Shown here piece after piece: positions 7,950-17,971 of a stretch of DNA of 64,000 nt. How positions within the stretch are numbered: the first letter of the stretch is position 1; each line of letters opens with the position of its first letter. Made by a program: the position numbers and the translations under genes. Origin of the DNA: Terribacillus aidingensis. GTDB taxonomy: Bacteria > Bacillota > Bacilli > Bacillales > Amphibacillaceae. A model generated the notes under the pieces. It saw only the letters and a program-made list of their open reading frames with translations. It was not told the origin of the DNA and searched no databases. The stretch covers positions 1-64,000 of the forward strand of contig NZ_OBEK01000005.1 of assembly GCF_900215625.1 (NCBI RefSeq), read 5' to 3'.

Positions 7950-8357
7950 CTAGCGAACCCATTTAACGACTCGGATCTCGGTCCCTTCGCCTTCTTTTGA
8001 TGTGATATCGAATTCATCCATCAGACGTTTTACACCTGGAAGACCTGCGCCCAGACCTCCAGACGTGGAGAAACCATCCTCCATAACCTGACTGATATCT
8101 TTTATACCGGGACCTGTATCAAGGGAAACAATGCAGATACCGCGTGAGCCGACATTCTCTACCTCATCAAAACAAATCTTGCCGCTTCCGGCGTACAGGT
8201 AGATATTACGGGCAAGCTCCGAAATAGCAGTCGCAATCCGAGCCTGGTCAACAATTCCAAAGCCAAGCTTTTTCGAAAAATCGCGGCCAAACTGTCTTGC
8301 GCCTACAATGTCCCATTCTTTCTGTATATTTACGCAGGTTCTGAAGTCCATGATCAC
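7950..8357 (-). CDS. rsbT: RsbT switch kinase
   Basis: 135-residue GHKL serine/threonine kinase with N box [14 protein letters not shown] and G box [20 protein letters not shown]. It phosphorylates RsbR and RsbS in the stressosome, is then released and activates RsbU. It overlaps rsbS by 4 nt. Confidence 0.97.
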   Translation of the reverse strand: MIMDFRTCVNIQKEWDIVGARQFGRDFSKKLGFGIVDQARIATAISELARNIYLYAGSGKICFDEVENVGSRGICIVSLDTGPGIKDISQVMEDGFSTSGGLGAGLPGVKRLMDEFDITSKEGEGTEIRVVKWVR

Positions 8358-8710
8358 TCCTCCAGTTCCTGGCGCAGTTTAATTAATCCTTGTTCTAAAT
8401 CTAATGCTGTTGTTACCTCATTCAAATGGATTCCTAAGTCAATAAGTGTAACTGCTACAGCTGGCTGGATGCCTGTCAAAACGACTTTTGCCCCCATTAG
8501 ATCTGACATCGTCACAACGTCGCCAAGTACTTTAGCGATGAAAGAATCAATAATATCTACAGATGTCAGATCAATGACAACCCCTGTTGCACCGCTCTGA
8601 TGAATTTTATTGAGCAAGTCTTCCTGAAATTGGATGGCAGTTTGGTCATCCAAATCAATCTGAATGCTGATCAGCAGGTAATTGTGCAGCTTCAATATTG
8701 GAATTCTCAC
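8354..8710 (-). CDS. rsbS: RsbS stressosome scaffold
   Basis: 118-residue STAS protein with the phosphorylatable serine in [13 protein letters not shown]. With RsbR it forms the stressosome core that binds RsbT. The GTG start overlaps the rsbR stop by 4 nt and has GGAG 9 nt upstream. Confidence 0.97.
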   Translation of the reverse strand: MRIPILKLHNYLLISIQIDLDDQTAIQFQEDLLNKIHQSGATGVVIDLTSVDIIDSFIAKVLGDVVTMSDLMGAKVVLTGIQPAVAVTLIDLGIHLNEVTTALDLEQGLIKLRQELEE

Positions 8711-9582
8711 GATTGTTCACTCCTATCAAGCGAATCGATCAGCTCTTCTATAGTCTGTTCTTCGCTGTTTGTTTGTACGATCATCTGATTCGTCATTTCT
8801 AATGCTGCAGTAAACCCTTTACGCAAAGAACTTTTCGTCGGGAACTTACTAAGATCTATTCCTAAGTTGACGATTGTCTGCGCGATCTCCGGCCGGATAC
8901 CTACCAAGATACAAGTAGAACCAACCAATCTGACCGCTTCTGCAGCTTGGATAATATGGTGCGCCACCATGGTATCTACGACGGGCACCCCGGTAATATC
9001 TATCAGCACAACTTCGGCATGATGCTTGATAACACCGTCTAATAAGTTCTCCATAATAAACTTAGCACGTTCCGTATCGATTGTTCCGATAAGCGGCATA
9101 ACGGTTATATTCTCCATGACAGGAATTAACGGAGCTGACAGCTCCTGCAATGCCACTCGCTGAAGCGATACGGTATTCTCCCAGCTGCCGGAATATTCAT
9201 TCACTAGCTGATTGATGACTGGATTGACGAGCTCGTCCACATTTCGCAGTACTTCTGGAACAGATACTTCCAGCTCTTCATGCTCAATGAGAAACTCAAT
9301 CGCAACCCTTTTAAAGAGCTGTAAACCATCTGTTAAATAACTAAGCGGCCAGCCCAGATTGATTACACGCTCTGTAAATCTGTCCAAATCAGAAGTCAAG
9401 CTCTCTTTTTCCACACTGCCGAATATAATATTAACGAATTCGCGATTCGTATTCTCGAAAAGATCCTGTGAAATAGACGAATTTGTGACTTCCTTCTGCT
9501 TTTCTGCGACTTCTTCGAGCCACATATGAACTAGGTTGTTACTATTATCAACCAAGATCTCCTTCAGTTTCTTTGCCATCAT
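8707..9582 (-). CDS. rsbR: RsbR stressosome sensor protein
   Basis: 291-residue co-antagonist: an N-terminal non-haem globin-like sensory domain (about 1-145), a linker helix, and a C-terminal STAS domain with the conserved Thr-containing segments [13 protein letters not shown] and [10 protein letters not shown]. It is the first gene of the operon. The usual RsbRA is about 274 residues. Two adjacent in-frame ATG codons leave a one-residue uncertainty at the start. Confidence 0.95.
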   Translation of the reverse strand: MMAKKLKEILVDNSNNLVHMWLEEVAEKQKEVTNSSISQDLFENTNREFVNIIFGSVEKESLTSDLDRFTERVINLGWPLSYLTDGLQLFKRVAIEFLIEHEELEVSVPEVLRNVDELVNPVINQLVNEYSGSWENTVSLQRVALQELSAPLIPVMENITVMPLIGTIDTERAKFIMENLLDGVIKHHAEVVLIDITGVPVVDTMVAHHIIQAAEAVRLVGSTCILVGIRPEIAQTIVNLGIDLSKFPTKSSLRKGFTAALEMTNQMIVQTNSEEQTIEELIDSLDRSEQS

Positions 9583-9665
9583 GAAACCCCCGTATTGTAA
9601 CGTTCACCTTGTCAAAGGCTGTAATAGCCGCAGTCGTTTGCTCAAGGTCACTTTAATCTACTATT

Positions 9666-9695
9666 AATCTAACACCTATAAGACCACCTTGCCAA
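9666..9695 (-). promoter_or_regulatory. Candidate sigma-A promoter of the rsb operon
   Basis: On the minus strand TTGGCA (9695-9690), 18 nt, TAGATT (9671-9666) lies about 85 nt before rsbR. The match is moderate. Confidence 0.4.
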
Positions 9696-9746
9696 CATGG
9701 CGCCTCTGTTTAGTATATACTATTTTCCAATATGACTGAAATTATA

Positions 9747-9777
9747 TAAAAAAGCCCTTACGTTTTCCGTAAGGGCT
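9747..9777 (-). terminator. Terminator of ndoAI-ndoA
   Basis: Perfect 10-bp stem AGCCCTTACG / CGTAAGGGCT with a 5-nt loop followed by T6 on the minus strand, 10 nt after the ndoA stop. Confidence 0.92.
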
Positions 9778-9786
9778 GGTCCGCAC

Positions 9787-10137
9787 CTAAAACTCTGTAA
9801 GGCCAAGACTTATTTCGAGAGCTCGATTGATATTCTCCATCATTTGCGTATCAAGCTGTGTGATTTTGTCTGTCAGTCGCTGCTTGTCAATTGTTCGGAT
9901 TTGTTCCAGAAGAATGACGGAATCCCGTTCAAAACCATACTTCTTGGCATCAATCTCCACATGTGTCGGCAGCTTGGCTTTTTGGATCTGCGCTGTTATC
10001 GCCGCTACGATGACTGTCGGGCTGAAACGGTTGCCGATGTCATTCTGCAGGACCAATACCGGGCGCACTCCCCCCTGTTCTGATCCCACTACCGGGGACA
10101 GGTCGGCGAAATATACTTCGCCTCTCTTTACGATCAA
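9787..10137 (-). CDS. ndoA: Endoribonuclease toxin NdoA (MazF/PemK family)
   Basis: 116-residue MazF-type toxin that cleaves mRNA (UACAU in B. subtilis). The N-terminus [20 protein letters not shown] and the catalytic Arg and Thr ([20 protein letters not shown]) are present. The gene lies 4 nt downstream of its antitoxin. The pair precedes the rsb operon, as in B. subtilis. Confidence 0.97.
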   Translation of the reverse strand: MIVKRGEVYFADLSPVVGSEQGGVRPVLVLQNDIGNRFSPTVIVAAITAQIQKAKLPTHVEIDAKKYGFERDSVILLEQIRTIDKQRLTDKITQLDTQMMENINRALEISLGLTEF

Positions 10138-10141
10138 AGGC

Positions 10142-10417
10142 CTACACCCCGCTTACAAGGCGCTCTAACGTTACTTCTGCCTCCTCTTCAGCTTGGAAAG
10201 CTTCTGAAGCGATATTTAAGTTGATACGTGCCATTTCCATGTACCCTTTTTGCATGGTTTCACGGATATCTTTTCTTTCTTGCACGTATGATTTCGTTGC
10301 TTGATAGAAGAAATGATCGAGACTGTTGTTATTGTTCTGCATCAAACCATCCACCTCATTTAGGAGTTTCTTAGGCAGCTTTACAACGATTTCTTGTAAG
10401 CCTTCGGACACAACCAT
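10142..10417 (-). CDS. ndoAI: Antitoxin NdoAI (EndoAI, MazE-like)
   Basis: 91-residue protein with an N-terminal ribbon-helix-helix DNA-binding segment ([18 protein letters not shown]) and an acidic C-terminus that would occupy the NdoA active site. The ATG is preceded by GGTGGAGG. It probably represses its own promoter, as in related modules. Confidence 0.94.
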   Translation of the reverse strand: MVVSEGLQEIVVKLPKKLLNEVDGLMQNNNNSLDHFFYQATKSYVQERKDIRETMQKGYMEMARINLNIASEAFQAEEEAEVTLERLVSGV

Positions 10418-10464
10418 ACACCTCCACCAATTCGCTCGGGTCGTTTCTGTAAAAATCCACTCTC

Positions 10465-10493
10465 ATCATACCATCCGAGCGCGCTATTTGCAA
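10465..10493 (-). promoter_or_regulatory. Promoter of ndoAI-ndoA
   Basis: On the minus strand TTGCAA (10493-10488), 17 nt, TATGAT (10470-10465) lies 47 nt before ndoAI. Confidence 0.65.
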
Positions 10494-10573
10494 AGGACCC
10501 TCCGGTACTTTTTGATAAAAAAAACCTTTTTTAAACAAAAAGTATAAGGGATAGGCTGACTTCCTGCCGAAAA

Positions 10574-11746
10574 TTAGAATGTTCTGCCAGAATACAGTGT
10601 ATTTGCCACTTCTACAGTCTGACCGGCGTGTTTATAGACGCGCGGCATCCGGGCACCAATCAAACATGGAACTTCATAATTTATCGTCTCAACCCAATCT
10701 GCTGCTTCATCCATGCTGATACATACACCTTGCTGCGTTCCGATTAGAACAACTTCCGTACCAACAGGGTACGCTTGATCGAGCTTTATCATACATTGAT
10801 CCATGCATACCCTTCCAACGATTGGCATTCGTTTACCATCTACAAGCACCTCAAAACCTTGCATTTTACGAATCCATCCATCTGCATAGCCTATAGGAAG
10901 TGTACCGATCCATTCTGGTCCGTCTGTTTCATAGGTTGCTCCATAGCTTACCGCTTCATGCGCTTCGAGCTGTTTCACATGTACAATCCGGCTGTGCAGC
11001 GAAAACGCTTGGCGGAGTGAAATAGGATGCTCTTCCTTTACTATCTTTGATGGATAAAGGCCATACATACCAATACCAAATCGGACATAATCCGACTCTT
11101 CGGCAGCAAAGCGCATGCTGGCTGCACTGTTATCGGTATGAATAGTAATTGGATCATTCCATACTTCCCTTAACGTTTTCAGCAATGCATCTAACTTGCT
11201 ACGCTGTCCTTCAAAGTAAGCTAAATCTGCTTCGTCTGCTGTTGCAAAGTGTGTGAAGACCCCTTCTAGATGGAGAGATGGATCTTCCAGTAACGAGACA
11301 ACGGAACGAATTTCTTCCGAGGTGCGAAAACCGATTCTGCCCATTCCTGTATCCAGCTTCATGTGGAGACGAAGCGTTTTTGCCAGTTGCTGCGTACGCA
11401 CTGCTTCCAGCCAATCCTTTCGATAAAAGGTCAGTGTAATATCGTGATCTGCAGCGATTGCAGCATCTTCCGGCCGTGTTGCTCCCATTACGAGAATAGC
11501 GGCTTGGATTCCAGCTTGACGCAGATGAAGCGCCTCATCCAAGAAAGCGACTGCCAATGCTGATGCACCTGCATTTAGCGCTGCCTGTGCGATCTGTACA
11601 TACCCGTGTCCATATGCATTCGCTTTAACTACCGCATAAATTCCTTTATCTTCTCCGATATGTTCTGCCAGTTGCTTTATATTATATTCAACATCATCAA
11701 GATTTATTTCTACCCAGGAATCTCGATAAAAATGGTCAATCTGCAT
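10574..11746 (-). CDS. alr: Alanine racemase
   Basis: PLP enzyme of 390 residues making D-alanine for peptidoglycan. The PLP lysine is in AVVKANAYGHG (residue about 43) and the catalytic tyrosine in AVSYGATYE (about 275). The N-terminal TIM barrel and C-terminal beta domain have full length. AGGAGA lies 9 nt before the ATG. The alr-ndoAI order is conserved in Bacillaceae. Confidence 0.97.
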   Translation of the reverse strand: MQIDHFYRDSWVEINLDDVEYNIKQLAEHIGEDKGIYAVVKANAYGHGYVQIAQAALNAGASALAVAFLDEALHLRQAGIQAAILVMGATRPEDAAIAADHDITLTFYRKDWLEAVRTQQLAKTLRLHMKLDTGMGRIGFRTSEEIRSVVSLLEDPSLHLEGVFTHFATADEADLAYFEGQRSKLDALLKTLREVWNDPITIHTDNSAASMRFAAEESDYVRFGIGMYGLYPSKIVKEEHPISLRQAFSLHSRIVHVKQLEAHEAVSYGATYETDGPEWIGTLPIGYADGWIRKMQGFEVLVDGKRMPIVGRVCMDQCMIKLDQAYPVGTEVVLIGTQQGVCISMDEAADWVETINYEVPCLIGARMPRVYKHAGQTVEVANTLYSGRTF

Positions 11747-11802
11747 TACATGTCATCTCCTAGAAAATTTACCTTCGTCTATTATATGTATTATAACAGG
11801 AA

Positions 11803-11832
11803 AATAAAAAAGCAGACGATTGTCGTCTGCTT
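11803..11832 (-). terminator. Terminator after ydcC
   Basis: GCAGACGA / TCGTCTGC stem with a 3-nt loop and a downstream T-rich tract on the minus strand, just after the ydcC stop. Confidence 0.88.
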
Positions 11833-11838
11833 CCTTTG

Positions 11839-12855
11839 TTATTTGATTGCTTGACCGCTTATAGAAGTGGCAACTTCTTGAATCTCTTCTCGTGTCAATT
11901 CTTCACTGGCAAGCATGTAATCTACGCCATTTTGTGTCCAAGTCAAACTGGACGAAGTAATAGCACCGACCGTAAACCCGAGACTGTAAGGCTCACCTGA
12001 TGCAGGAATCGCTGCAGCTGACACTGCATCAGACACATCTGCTGGTTCTTGAATCAATGTAAAGTTCTTTTCCCCTTCATAAGTGAGGATAACGCGCTCC
12101 TGCCCGTCTACATTGACTTCCTTCTCTTCTGTCAGCGTTGCTCCTGCCGTTTCTGTCGGGTAAAGGACAGTCAATCCTTGCTGCTCAGCTGGCGCTGCGG
12201 ATGCTGGTGTACCTGATACAGAGCTTGTCATATTGTTTTCCAGCTCAAAATCCTTCGCTTCAAACTTCGGATCAAGCTTAAACGATGCAAAGCTCACTTC
12301 TACCATTGGCTTTTTGTCCTTATCCAAAACTTTTACCAATTCAGGTGTGTACGTTTTCTTATTAAAATAAATTTCCTGATACGGCAGCGTCGTATTATTC
12401 TGGTAGGTTGTCTTCGTACGGAAAATGTAGTGCTCTTCTGTCATTTCGAACGTCGCATTGCTGTCTTTCAGCACATCTTGTACGAGTGATTGATACAAGT
12501 AAGGCTGACTGCTGTTATAAGGCCATTCGCTTTGAAATTTAAAGCTTTTTTTCATGGCCGGAGTAAGCACGAATACACCATCTTTATTTCGCAAAATAAC
12601 TTGGCTGCCTTGTTCGTCTGTGCCATTTTTCAATAGGACACGGTAATTGTCATCTTTTTGATACCAGACATCAATTCCGTAATCTTGCTGTTCTTCTCCT
12701 GTGTTCAGCTTCATAGTGGCTTCTGCTTTGTAGCCTTTCATTTCAGCTGATGTTTCTTCCAGCTTTTTCACTACATCTTCCTGAGAAGCCTCACCGCATC
12801 CGGCCAATAAAAATAAAAAGGCAGCAAAGACGATCATACCAGCAAATTTCTTCAT
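11839..12855 (-). CDS. ydcC: LolA-like lipoprotein YdcC
   Basis: 338-residue secreted lipoprotein: signal peptide MKKFAGMIVFAAFLFLLAGCG with lipobox LAGC, then a LolA/LppX-like fold. The B. subtilis orthologue YdcC is annotated in the LolA-like family; no lipoprotein-carrier role is established in Gram-positive bacteria. The start is the ATG at 12855, 7 nt after AGGAG; the GTG two codons earlier is too close to that site. Confidence 0.85.
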   Translation of the reverse strand: MKKFAGMIVFAAFLFLLAGCGEASQEDVVKKLEETSAEMKGYKAEATMKLNTGEEQQDYGIDVWYQKDDNYRVLLKNGTDEQGSQVILRNKDGVFVLTPAMKKSFKFQSEWPYNSSQPYLYQSLVQDVLKDSNATFEMTEEHYIFRTKTTYQNNTTLPYQEIYFNKKTYTPELVKVLDKDKKPMVEVSFASFKLDPKFEAKDFELENNMTSSVSGTPASAAPAEQQGLTVLYPTETAGATLTEEKEVNVDGQERVILTYEGEKNFTLIQEPADVSDAVSAAAIPASGEPYSLGFTVGAITSSSLTWTQNGVDYMLASEELTREEIQEVATSISGQAIK

Positions 12856-12905
12856 GGTCACACTCCTTTGTCAGCTATAAAGCGAACAAAGAGAACATGC
12901 CACCG

Positions 12906-14417
12906 TTATAAGGAAATGTCACGAAAGACTTTGGCCAGCCCTTTCATCAGGTCTGTTGCCAAAAGATCTTGCTGCGAATGTGCATCTTCTACCAAGACAT
13001 CCGCCGCTCTTCCATGGACATAGACACCGTTTGCAATGGCTTCCAGAGGATCTTCATGCTGCATGAGCATGGCTAGCAGGATACCGGAAAGAACATCACC
13101 GCTGCCGCCTTTTCCCAAACCAGGGTTGCCCGTAGTATTGACAAGCTGCGTGCCATCAGGTGCGGTAACAATTGTATACGTTCCCTTCAGTACGAGATAG
13201 ACCTGATACACAGTCGCAAATTTCCTAGCCAGTTCAAATGGCTGCTCAAGAAGCTGGGGCACTTTCACGTCCAAAAGCATCGCCATTTCTCCAGGATGCG
13301 GCGTTAAAATGGTCGGTGCTTGTCTATTCCGCAGGAGTTCCAAATCGGATTTGATATGATACAAGCCGTCTGCATCCAACAGAACAGGAACCTCAGCTTG
13401 TTCCAGCACTCTTTTCGTCAGCGCTGCTGTATCTTCTCCTCTGCCCATCCCCATTCCGGCAACTACTGCATCGTATGCGCTCACATCCAAGTTCTCCGTA
13501 TCCACTAGTACACCGTTTTCTCCAGCAAGGCTAGTAAATGTTGCCTCTGCCAAGTGAGATAAAACAGACGGAATCACCTGCGGAAGCGTGCCGACAGTAA
13601 GCAAACCTGCACCAGCCCGAAGCGCAGCCATGCTAGCCATGGTGACCGAACCCGGCATCTCTGTTCCTCCTCCAATGAGGAACCCCTTCCCATTCGTCCC
13701 TTTATGAGAGAAAGGCTGCCGAACGGGGAATGTCCGCTTCACGTCCTCTTTTGTCCACGTTCGGGCACCAGCTTGTCTGCCTAAGTATGCAGCTGGCAGG
13801 CCGATGGATACCGTTTCCCACTTCCCATAAAACGGAGCCGTCTTCTGGATAAAAGCAGTAGGTTTTGGCGCTTCTATAATAAAGGTATAATCTGCTTGTA
13901 TGGCTTCACGAAAATCTGCTGCATCATCAGCTGGAACACCGGAAGGCAGATCAACAGCCAAAACAAGGGCATCTGTACTGTTAACTGCTTGAATGGTCTC
14001 GGTATATGGACTGCGTAAAGCACCCCGTACACCTAAACCTAGCATGGCATCAATAATGACATCAGCTGATTCTAATGACGATAGGAAAGTATCTGCCTCC
14101 ACATCCGCCACATGTCCGCCAAGCCGGTTATATAACTGCTGATACAGCGCCGCATCTGCCGTTAGATTACGGCCGACTTGGACAGCCGTCACATCATACC
14201 CTTCATTTAAGAGCGTCCTAGCTACAACGTATCCATCGCCGCCATTATTGCCAGACCCACAGAGGACAAAAATCCGGTCCGTGGTTCCGATCAGCGGTTT
14301 CATTTTCTCAGCAATTGCCCGACCGGCAGATTCCATTAAGATGCTGCCGCTAATTCCGATATCCTCCATCGCATAACGATCTACTTCGTACATTTCCTTT
14401 GCGGTGACAATATACAC
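12906..14417 (-). CDS. nnr: Bifunctional NAD(P)H-hydrate epimerase / ADP-dependent dehydratase
   Basis: 503-residue fusion that repairs damaged NAD(P)H. The N-terminal YjeF-type epimerase (about 1-215) has LCGSGNNGGDGYVVAR. The C-terminal ribokinase-like dehydratase (about 225-500) has GNPGLGKGGSGDVLSGI with the catalytic Asp. The GTG start at 14417 lies 7 nt after AGGAGG, so an upstream in-frame extension is rejected. Confidence 0.95.
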   Translation of the reverse strand: MYIVTAKEMYEVDRYAMEDIGISGSILMESAGRAIAEKMKPLIGTTDRIFVLCGSGNNGGDGYVVARTLLNEGYDVTAVQVGRNLTADAALYQQLYNRLGGHVADVEADTFLSSLESADVIIDAMLGLGVRGALRSPYTETIQAVNSTDALVLAVDLPSGVPADDAADFREAIQADYTFIIEAPKPTAFIQKTAPFYGKWETVSIGLPAAYLGRQAGARTWTKEDVKRTFPVRQPFSHKGTNGKGFLIGGGTEMPGSVTMASMAALRAGAGLLTVGTLPQVIPSVLSHLAEATFTSLAGENGVLVDTENLDVSAYDAVVAGMGMGRGEDTAALTKRVLEQAEVPVLLDADGLYHIKSDLELLRNRQAPTILTPHPGEMAMLLDVKVPQLLEQPFELARKFATVYQVYLVLKGTYTIVTAPDGTQLVNTTGNPGLGKGGSGDVLSGILLAMLMQHEDPLEAIANGVYVHGRAADVLVEDAHSQQDLLATDLMKGLAKVFRDISL

Positions 14418-14478
14418 GCTGTTCCCTCCTACCCGCACTACAATTTATGTGACATGTCCAAGAAATATGCAGACAAGT

Positions 14479-14844
14479 CTATTCGCCTTGCGTGATGATT
14501 ACTTGTGCTGCAGCATACGCTTCTGAATGTGTAATTGATAAGAAGATGTGTTCTCCCGCTTCTTGATCTGCTGCCTTCAAAACCGGAGCTCCGGCTGCGT
14601 TCGGCAAAACCTCGATATCTTGCAGACCAAGCCTTCCTAAGCCTGTTCCGCGTGCTTTCGCATACGCTTCCTTGGCAGCGAAACGCCCTGCGGCAAATTC
14701 TGCTTTACGTTTCTGAGACGTAAGTGTTTGATATCGCGCTTTTTCTTGGTTTGTCAGTATCCTGTCCAGAATCCGCTCATTTCTCTGGATTGCTTTTTGA
14801 ATTCGCGCTAATTCTGTAATATCTAAACCGATACCCTTTATCAC
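14479..14844 (-). CDS. acpS: Holo-[acyl-carrier-protein] synthase
   Basis: 121-residue phosphopantetheinyl transferase that activates acyl carrier protein with coenzyme A. Conserved metal/CoA-binding residues are in GIGLDITEL (Asp8) and GRFAAKEAYAKA (Glu about 58). The start is GTG with GGAGG about 10 nt upstream. It is first in the run acpS-nnr-ydcC-alr. Confidence 0.96.
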   Translation of the reverse strand: MIKGIGLDITELARIQKAIQRNERILDRILTNQEKARYQTLTSQKRKAEFAAGRFAAKEAYAKARGTGLGRLGLQDIEVLPNAAGAPVLKAADQEAGEHIFLSITHSEAYAAAQVIITQGE

Positions 14845-14997
14845 TGTCGGACAACCTCCCTTCGTGCAGATTCTCTACCGTGTATTGTACCCTATATGTA
14901 TAAAAGCAGGGAGAAAAGATATAAGATGTTATAACAAGCATTTTTTATTGTTATACGCTAAGCTTTAACCTATGAAAGCTATGAAGGAGGAATGATC

Positions 14998-15768
14998 TTG
15001 TTCCGCAGAACGGAAAGCTTTAAAGAATATTTATATGCATACCCTGTTATTAGCTCGATTGCAGCAATCAACTTGCTGCTTTGGGTTATTACCGGCTTAT
15101 TTTCCAATCCATTAGGCAATAGCATTTACCAGTGGGGGGCTGGTGTAAACTTGTTCATCTCTTACGGGGAATATTGGCGGCTTATCAGCCCCGTTTTCTT
15201 GCATGCACCAGGCAGTATCTCTCATGTTTTATTTAACTGTTTTTCGCTTGTTATTTTTGGTCCGGCCTTAGAACAAATGCTTGGCAAACTAAGATTCATT
15301 CTAATTTATTTACTAACTGGAATTATTGGTAATGCGGTCACATATGTACTGGATCCTTACAGCTTTGTAAGCCACATCGGTGCGTCTGGTGCTATCTATG
15401 GACTATTCGGCATTTACTTGTTCATGGTTTATTTCCGCAAGCACTTGATTGATGCAGCTAATGCACAATTAGTTGTAATTATCTTCGTTATTGGTATCGT
15501 CATGTCGCTGTTTTCTGCCAATATAAATCTTACCGCTCATTTAGCAGGCGCGGTAGGAGGATTTGTTCTGGCACCGCTTTTCCTCCTAAAAGCACAGCCA
15601 TTCTCCATCTACCGAAATAAACGCCCGAAAGAGCATGAAGGAGACGCAGGCTTTGATCCTAATCGCTGGAAGAAGCGGCCGTACGGAAAACGGACAAACA
15701 AAAAACTCATTTTATGGATTATCATTGCAGCCTTGGTGCTTATCGGGATTTACGACTATATGACTTAA
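14998..15768 (+). CDS. Rhomboid family intramembrane serine protease
   Basis: 256-residue membrane protein with six or seven hydrophobic segments. The catalytic serine lies in HIGASGAIYGLFG (about residue 131) and the catalytic histidine in NLTAHLAGAVGGF (about 180). It is probably the orthologue of B. subtilis YdcA, located beside acpS there too. The TTG at 14998 is preferred because AGGAGG lies 7 nt upstream; the ATG two codons earlier is 1 nt from it. The C-terminal tail after about residue 200 is basic and ends in one more hydrophobic helix. Confidence 0.9.
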   Translation: MFRRTESFKEYLYAYPVISSIAAINLLLWVITGLFSNPLGNSIYQWGAGVNLFISYGEYWRLISPVFLHAPGSISHVLFNCFSLVIFGPALEQMLGKLRFILIYLLTGIIGNAVTYVLDPYSFVSHIGASGAIYGLFGIYLFMVYFRKHLIDAANAQLVVIIFVIGIVMSLFSANINLTAHLAGAVGGFVLAPLFLLKAQPFSIYRNKRPKEHEGDAGFDPNRWKKRPYGKRTNKKLILWIIIAALVLIGIYDYMT

Positions 15769-15780
15769 CGAAATGACAGA

Positions 15781-15817
15781 AATAAACCGGGAGAATCAGG
15801 TCTCCCGGTTTATTTTA
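15781..15817. terminator. Bidirectional terminator, rhomboid / YqeB-like
   Basis: AAACCGGGAGA / TCTCCCGGTTT stem with flanking A/T runs on both sides, overlapping the stop of the minus-strand gene. Confidence 0.85.
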
Positions 15818-16514
15818 TATCATTATACTCATTCTGGGTTAGCGTATTGTCGAGGCGGATATACTGACCGCCTTTACGATCTTTAATAGCTATCCCCATT
15901 TTCGCTAAATCCTTTTGTAACTGCCTCGCTTTTGAATCCTCGTCATCCTTGAGGTATCCTTTTCTAGCACGAAGCAAGCTATGTGCAGCTGCTGGTACTT
16001 GTAAATCACTCTCTTCCCAACGGCGATAGGATGCCAAATAAGGATCCTCATAAAACCAAGGATAGCCCATGGAAAGAAAGGCTTGCGCGAGCTTCTCTTT
16101 ATTAGCATCATATGCTTCTTTGTACATCTCATTTTCTTGCAGCCCTACTAGGACGAGTGATTTACCATCCAAATAGACAGACTGAATAGCTTGTTTTCGA
16201 AAGCTGTCTTGTGTTTTTCTAATCTTAAGCAAGACGGATTCTCTATTGATGATGACCGTTAATGTTTCATAGAAAATGAATTGAGATAGAGCTACCCCTG
16301 CAACTGCACCTATTATGCATAAGATAGCAGAAGTTGTGATCCCTGAATAAGAAGCAATCTTCTCTACAAGATCCTCGTAAGGAAGCCAAGGCAGCTTTAG
16401 TATCCATTTCGCGATTACCGGCAGATACCAGCCTAGAATCGCCCCTAAAATAGGCGGTATAACACGTATGGCCGCTCTTTCCATTTTCGTTAGTCCTAAC
16501 TCAATATCCTGCAA
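15810..16514 (-). CDS. YqeB-like membrane protein
   Basis: 234-residue protein with two N-terminal transmembrane segments (about 17-38 and 58-82), then a soluble region starting VIINRESVLLKIRK that resembles the PH-like domain of B. subtilis YqeB, which also begins with PPxLGAxLGxxLP and KLPWxP. Function is unknown in the family. The TTG start has AGGAGG 9 nt upstream. It lies 14 nt downstream of ydbT and may be cotranscribed with ydbS-ydbT, whose products also carry PH-like domains. Confidence 0.65.
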   Translation of the reverse strand: MQDIELGLTKMERAAIRVIPPILGAILGWYLPVIAKWILKLPWLPYEDLVEKIASYSGITTSAILCIIGAVAGVALSQFIFYETLTVIINRESVLLKIRKTQDSFRKQAIQSVYLDGKSLVLVGLQENEMYKEAYDANKEKLAQAFLSMGYPWFYEDPYLASYRRWEESDLQVPAAAHSLLRARKGYLKDDEDSKARQLQKDLAKMGIAIKDRKGGQYIRLDNTLTQNEYNDIK

Positions 16515-16528
16515 GGTCTATTTCCTCC

Positions 16529-17971
16529 TTAGCTGCGGAAAGAGTACCAGTCAGCTGCTGCCTGCGCATCCTGTTCCGCCAAATGCCTTACTTTAAAACT
16601 GCTGCCAGCTGCTCCGCCTGATGCAACCGAAATCTTTACCGTTCCTAATTGCTTTTTTGATTGGAAATAATGCTGCGATTCACGAAATGCCTGCACTTTT
16701 TTTCGCGGCACATGAACCGTAATACGTGACAATTCCCGGTAGCGCATCGTCAGCATATCGGCTGTCCAAGACACCCCGGCATCTTTATAATCCAACACAC
16801 AGAAACAGACTGTTAGTAAAATAAACAGAATAGCAAAAAGACCATACCAGCTAAAGAAATATACCAGAACCCCAGTTATGAGCATAGAGATTAGTATCGG
16901 AACGAAAGCGTAACGCAGCCGCGCTCGTTTCGGAGGCTTTCGGAATGCCGTCTCTACCACAAATCCCGGTACAATCTCTTTCAAGAAATGCTGCAGTTCA
17001 GACCGCTTCAGCAGCGGAAAAAGAATCGTCGAAAAGCTGTGTTTATCTGATTCCGCCCCCCCTCCTGCAATCACTGCACTGACTGCCAGTAAGCCAAATG
17101 GCTGACGGAAAATATTTTCTTCGACCTTCAACGCTTGAATACGATGCAGCGGAATCGTAATTTCTCGTTTTTCCAGCAATCCACGGCGGATGAATAACTC
17201 TTCTCCTTGCTTGGTTATTTGGAAGTAACAGTATTTAAAAACTGTCCCGACCATCGCTATCATCCAAGTAAGCGCCAAGCTGCCAATAACAAACAGAATA
17301 GATAACACAAGGCTCTGTTCCAGCAGCCAATCAAATGCAATAGAGTAGATATTAAAGTCGGCTATATTATCTAACTGCTGTGTAATAGCAAACAGAAAAC
17401 CGAAAAATACACCTGTCCCGCCTGACGTAGCAGCAGCAGCTAATAGACGCCGGAAACTGAGCGTATACCCTGCACGCTTAACTGAAGAAAGATCCTCAAT
17501 TGAATCAGTTTCCGTATCTCTCTGTTCCTTTCGCTTTACAAACTGCTGAATCCCAGCAGCATCCTCTTTGGAAAGGGCACCTATTTCACCTTCAGCCTTT
17601 TTCCCGCCGCCTGCTGTTTGCACTTCCAGTTTCACAATCCCGAAAAGTCGATGCAGAATATTGGCACTTGTATTTACAGATTGAATCCGGTGTTTGGAAA
17701 TGTAGCGCTTTTTCCGAACAAAAACCCCTGATTCCAGGCGTAATTCATCTGCTTCTATCCGATACGTAAAACGATACCAGTGAAGGAAAGCAGTAAGTCC
17801 GCTTATTAACAATACTGCTCCAATAAGGGCGAAGGGACTCCACCAAAACATTTCACTAAGGTTTCGAAAAAAAGCTATAAAGCCTACTGCTAATGGTATG
17901 ATCGCATCTTTGATCAACTTCAGCATCTGGAGAACGATACTAATTGGGTGCATGCGTTTTGGTTCAGACAT
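16529..17971 (-). CDS. ydbT: Bacterial PH-domain membrane protein YdbT
   Basis: 480-residue protein with several transmembrane helices and repeated bPH2 (DUF304) domains (motifs KRYISKHRIQSVNTSAN, EITIPLHRIQALKVEE, ITVHVPRKKVQAFRES). In B. subtilis ydbS-ydbT supports resistance to certain bacteriocins; the biochemical role is unknown. The start ATG at 17971 is chosen because GGAGG is 6 nt upstream; it overlaps the ydbS stop. Confidence 0.9.
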   Translation of the reverse strand: MSEPKRMHPISIVLQMLKLIKDAIIPLAVGFIAFFRNLSEMFWWSPFALIGAVLLISGLTAFLHWYRFTYRIEADELRLESGVFVRKKRYISKHRIQSVNTSANILHRLFGIVKLEVQTAGGGKKAEGEIGALSKEDAAGIQQFVKRKEQRDTETDSIEDLSSVKRAGYTLSFRRLLAAAATSGGTGVFFGFLFAITQQLDNIADFNIYSIAFDWLLEQSLVLSILFVIGSLALTWMIAMVGTVFKYCYFQITKQGEELFIRRGLLEKREITIPLHRIQALKVEENIFRQPFGLLAVSAVIAGGGAESDKHSFSTILFPLLKRSELQHFLKEIVPGFVVETAFRKPPKRARLRYAFVPILISMLITGVLVYFFSWYGLFAILFILLTVCFCVLDYKDAGVSWTADMLTMRYRELSRITVHVPRKKVQAFRESQHYFQSKKQLGTVKISVASGGAAGSSFKVRHLAEQDAQAAADWYSFRS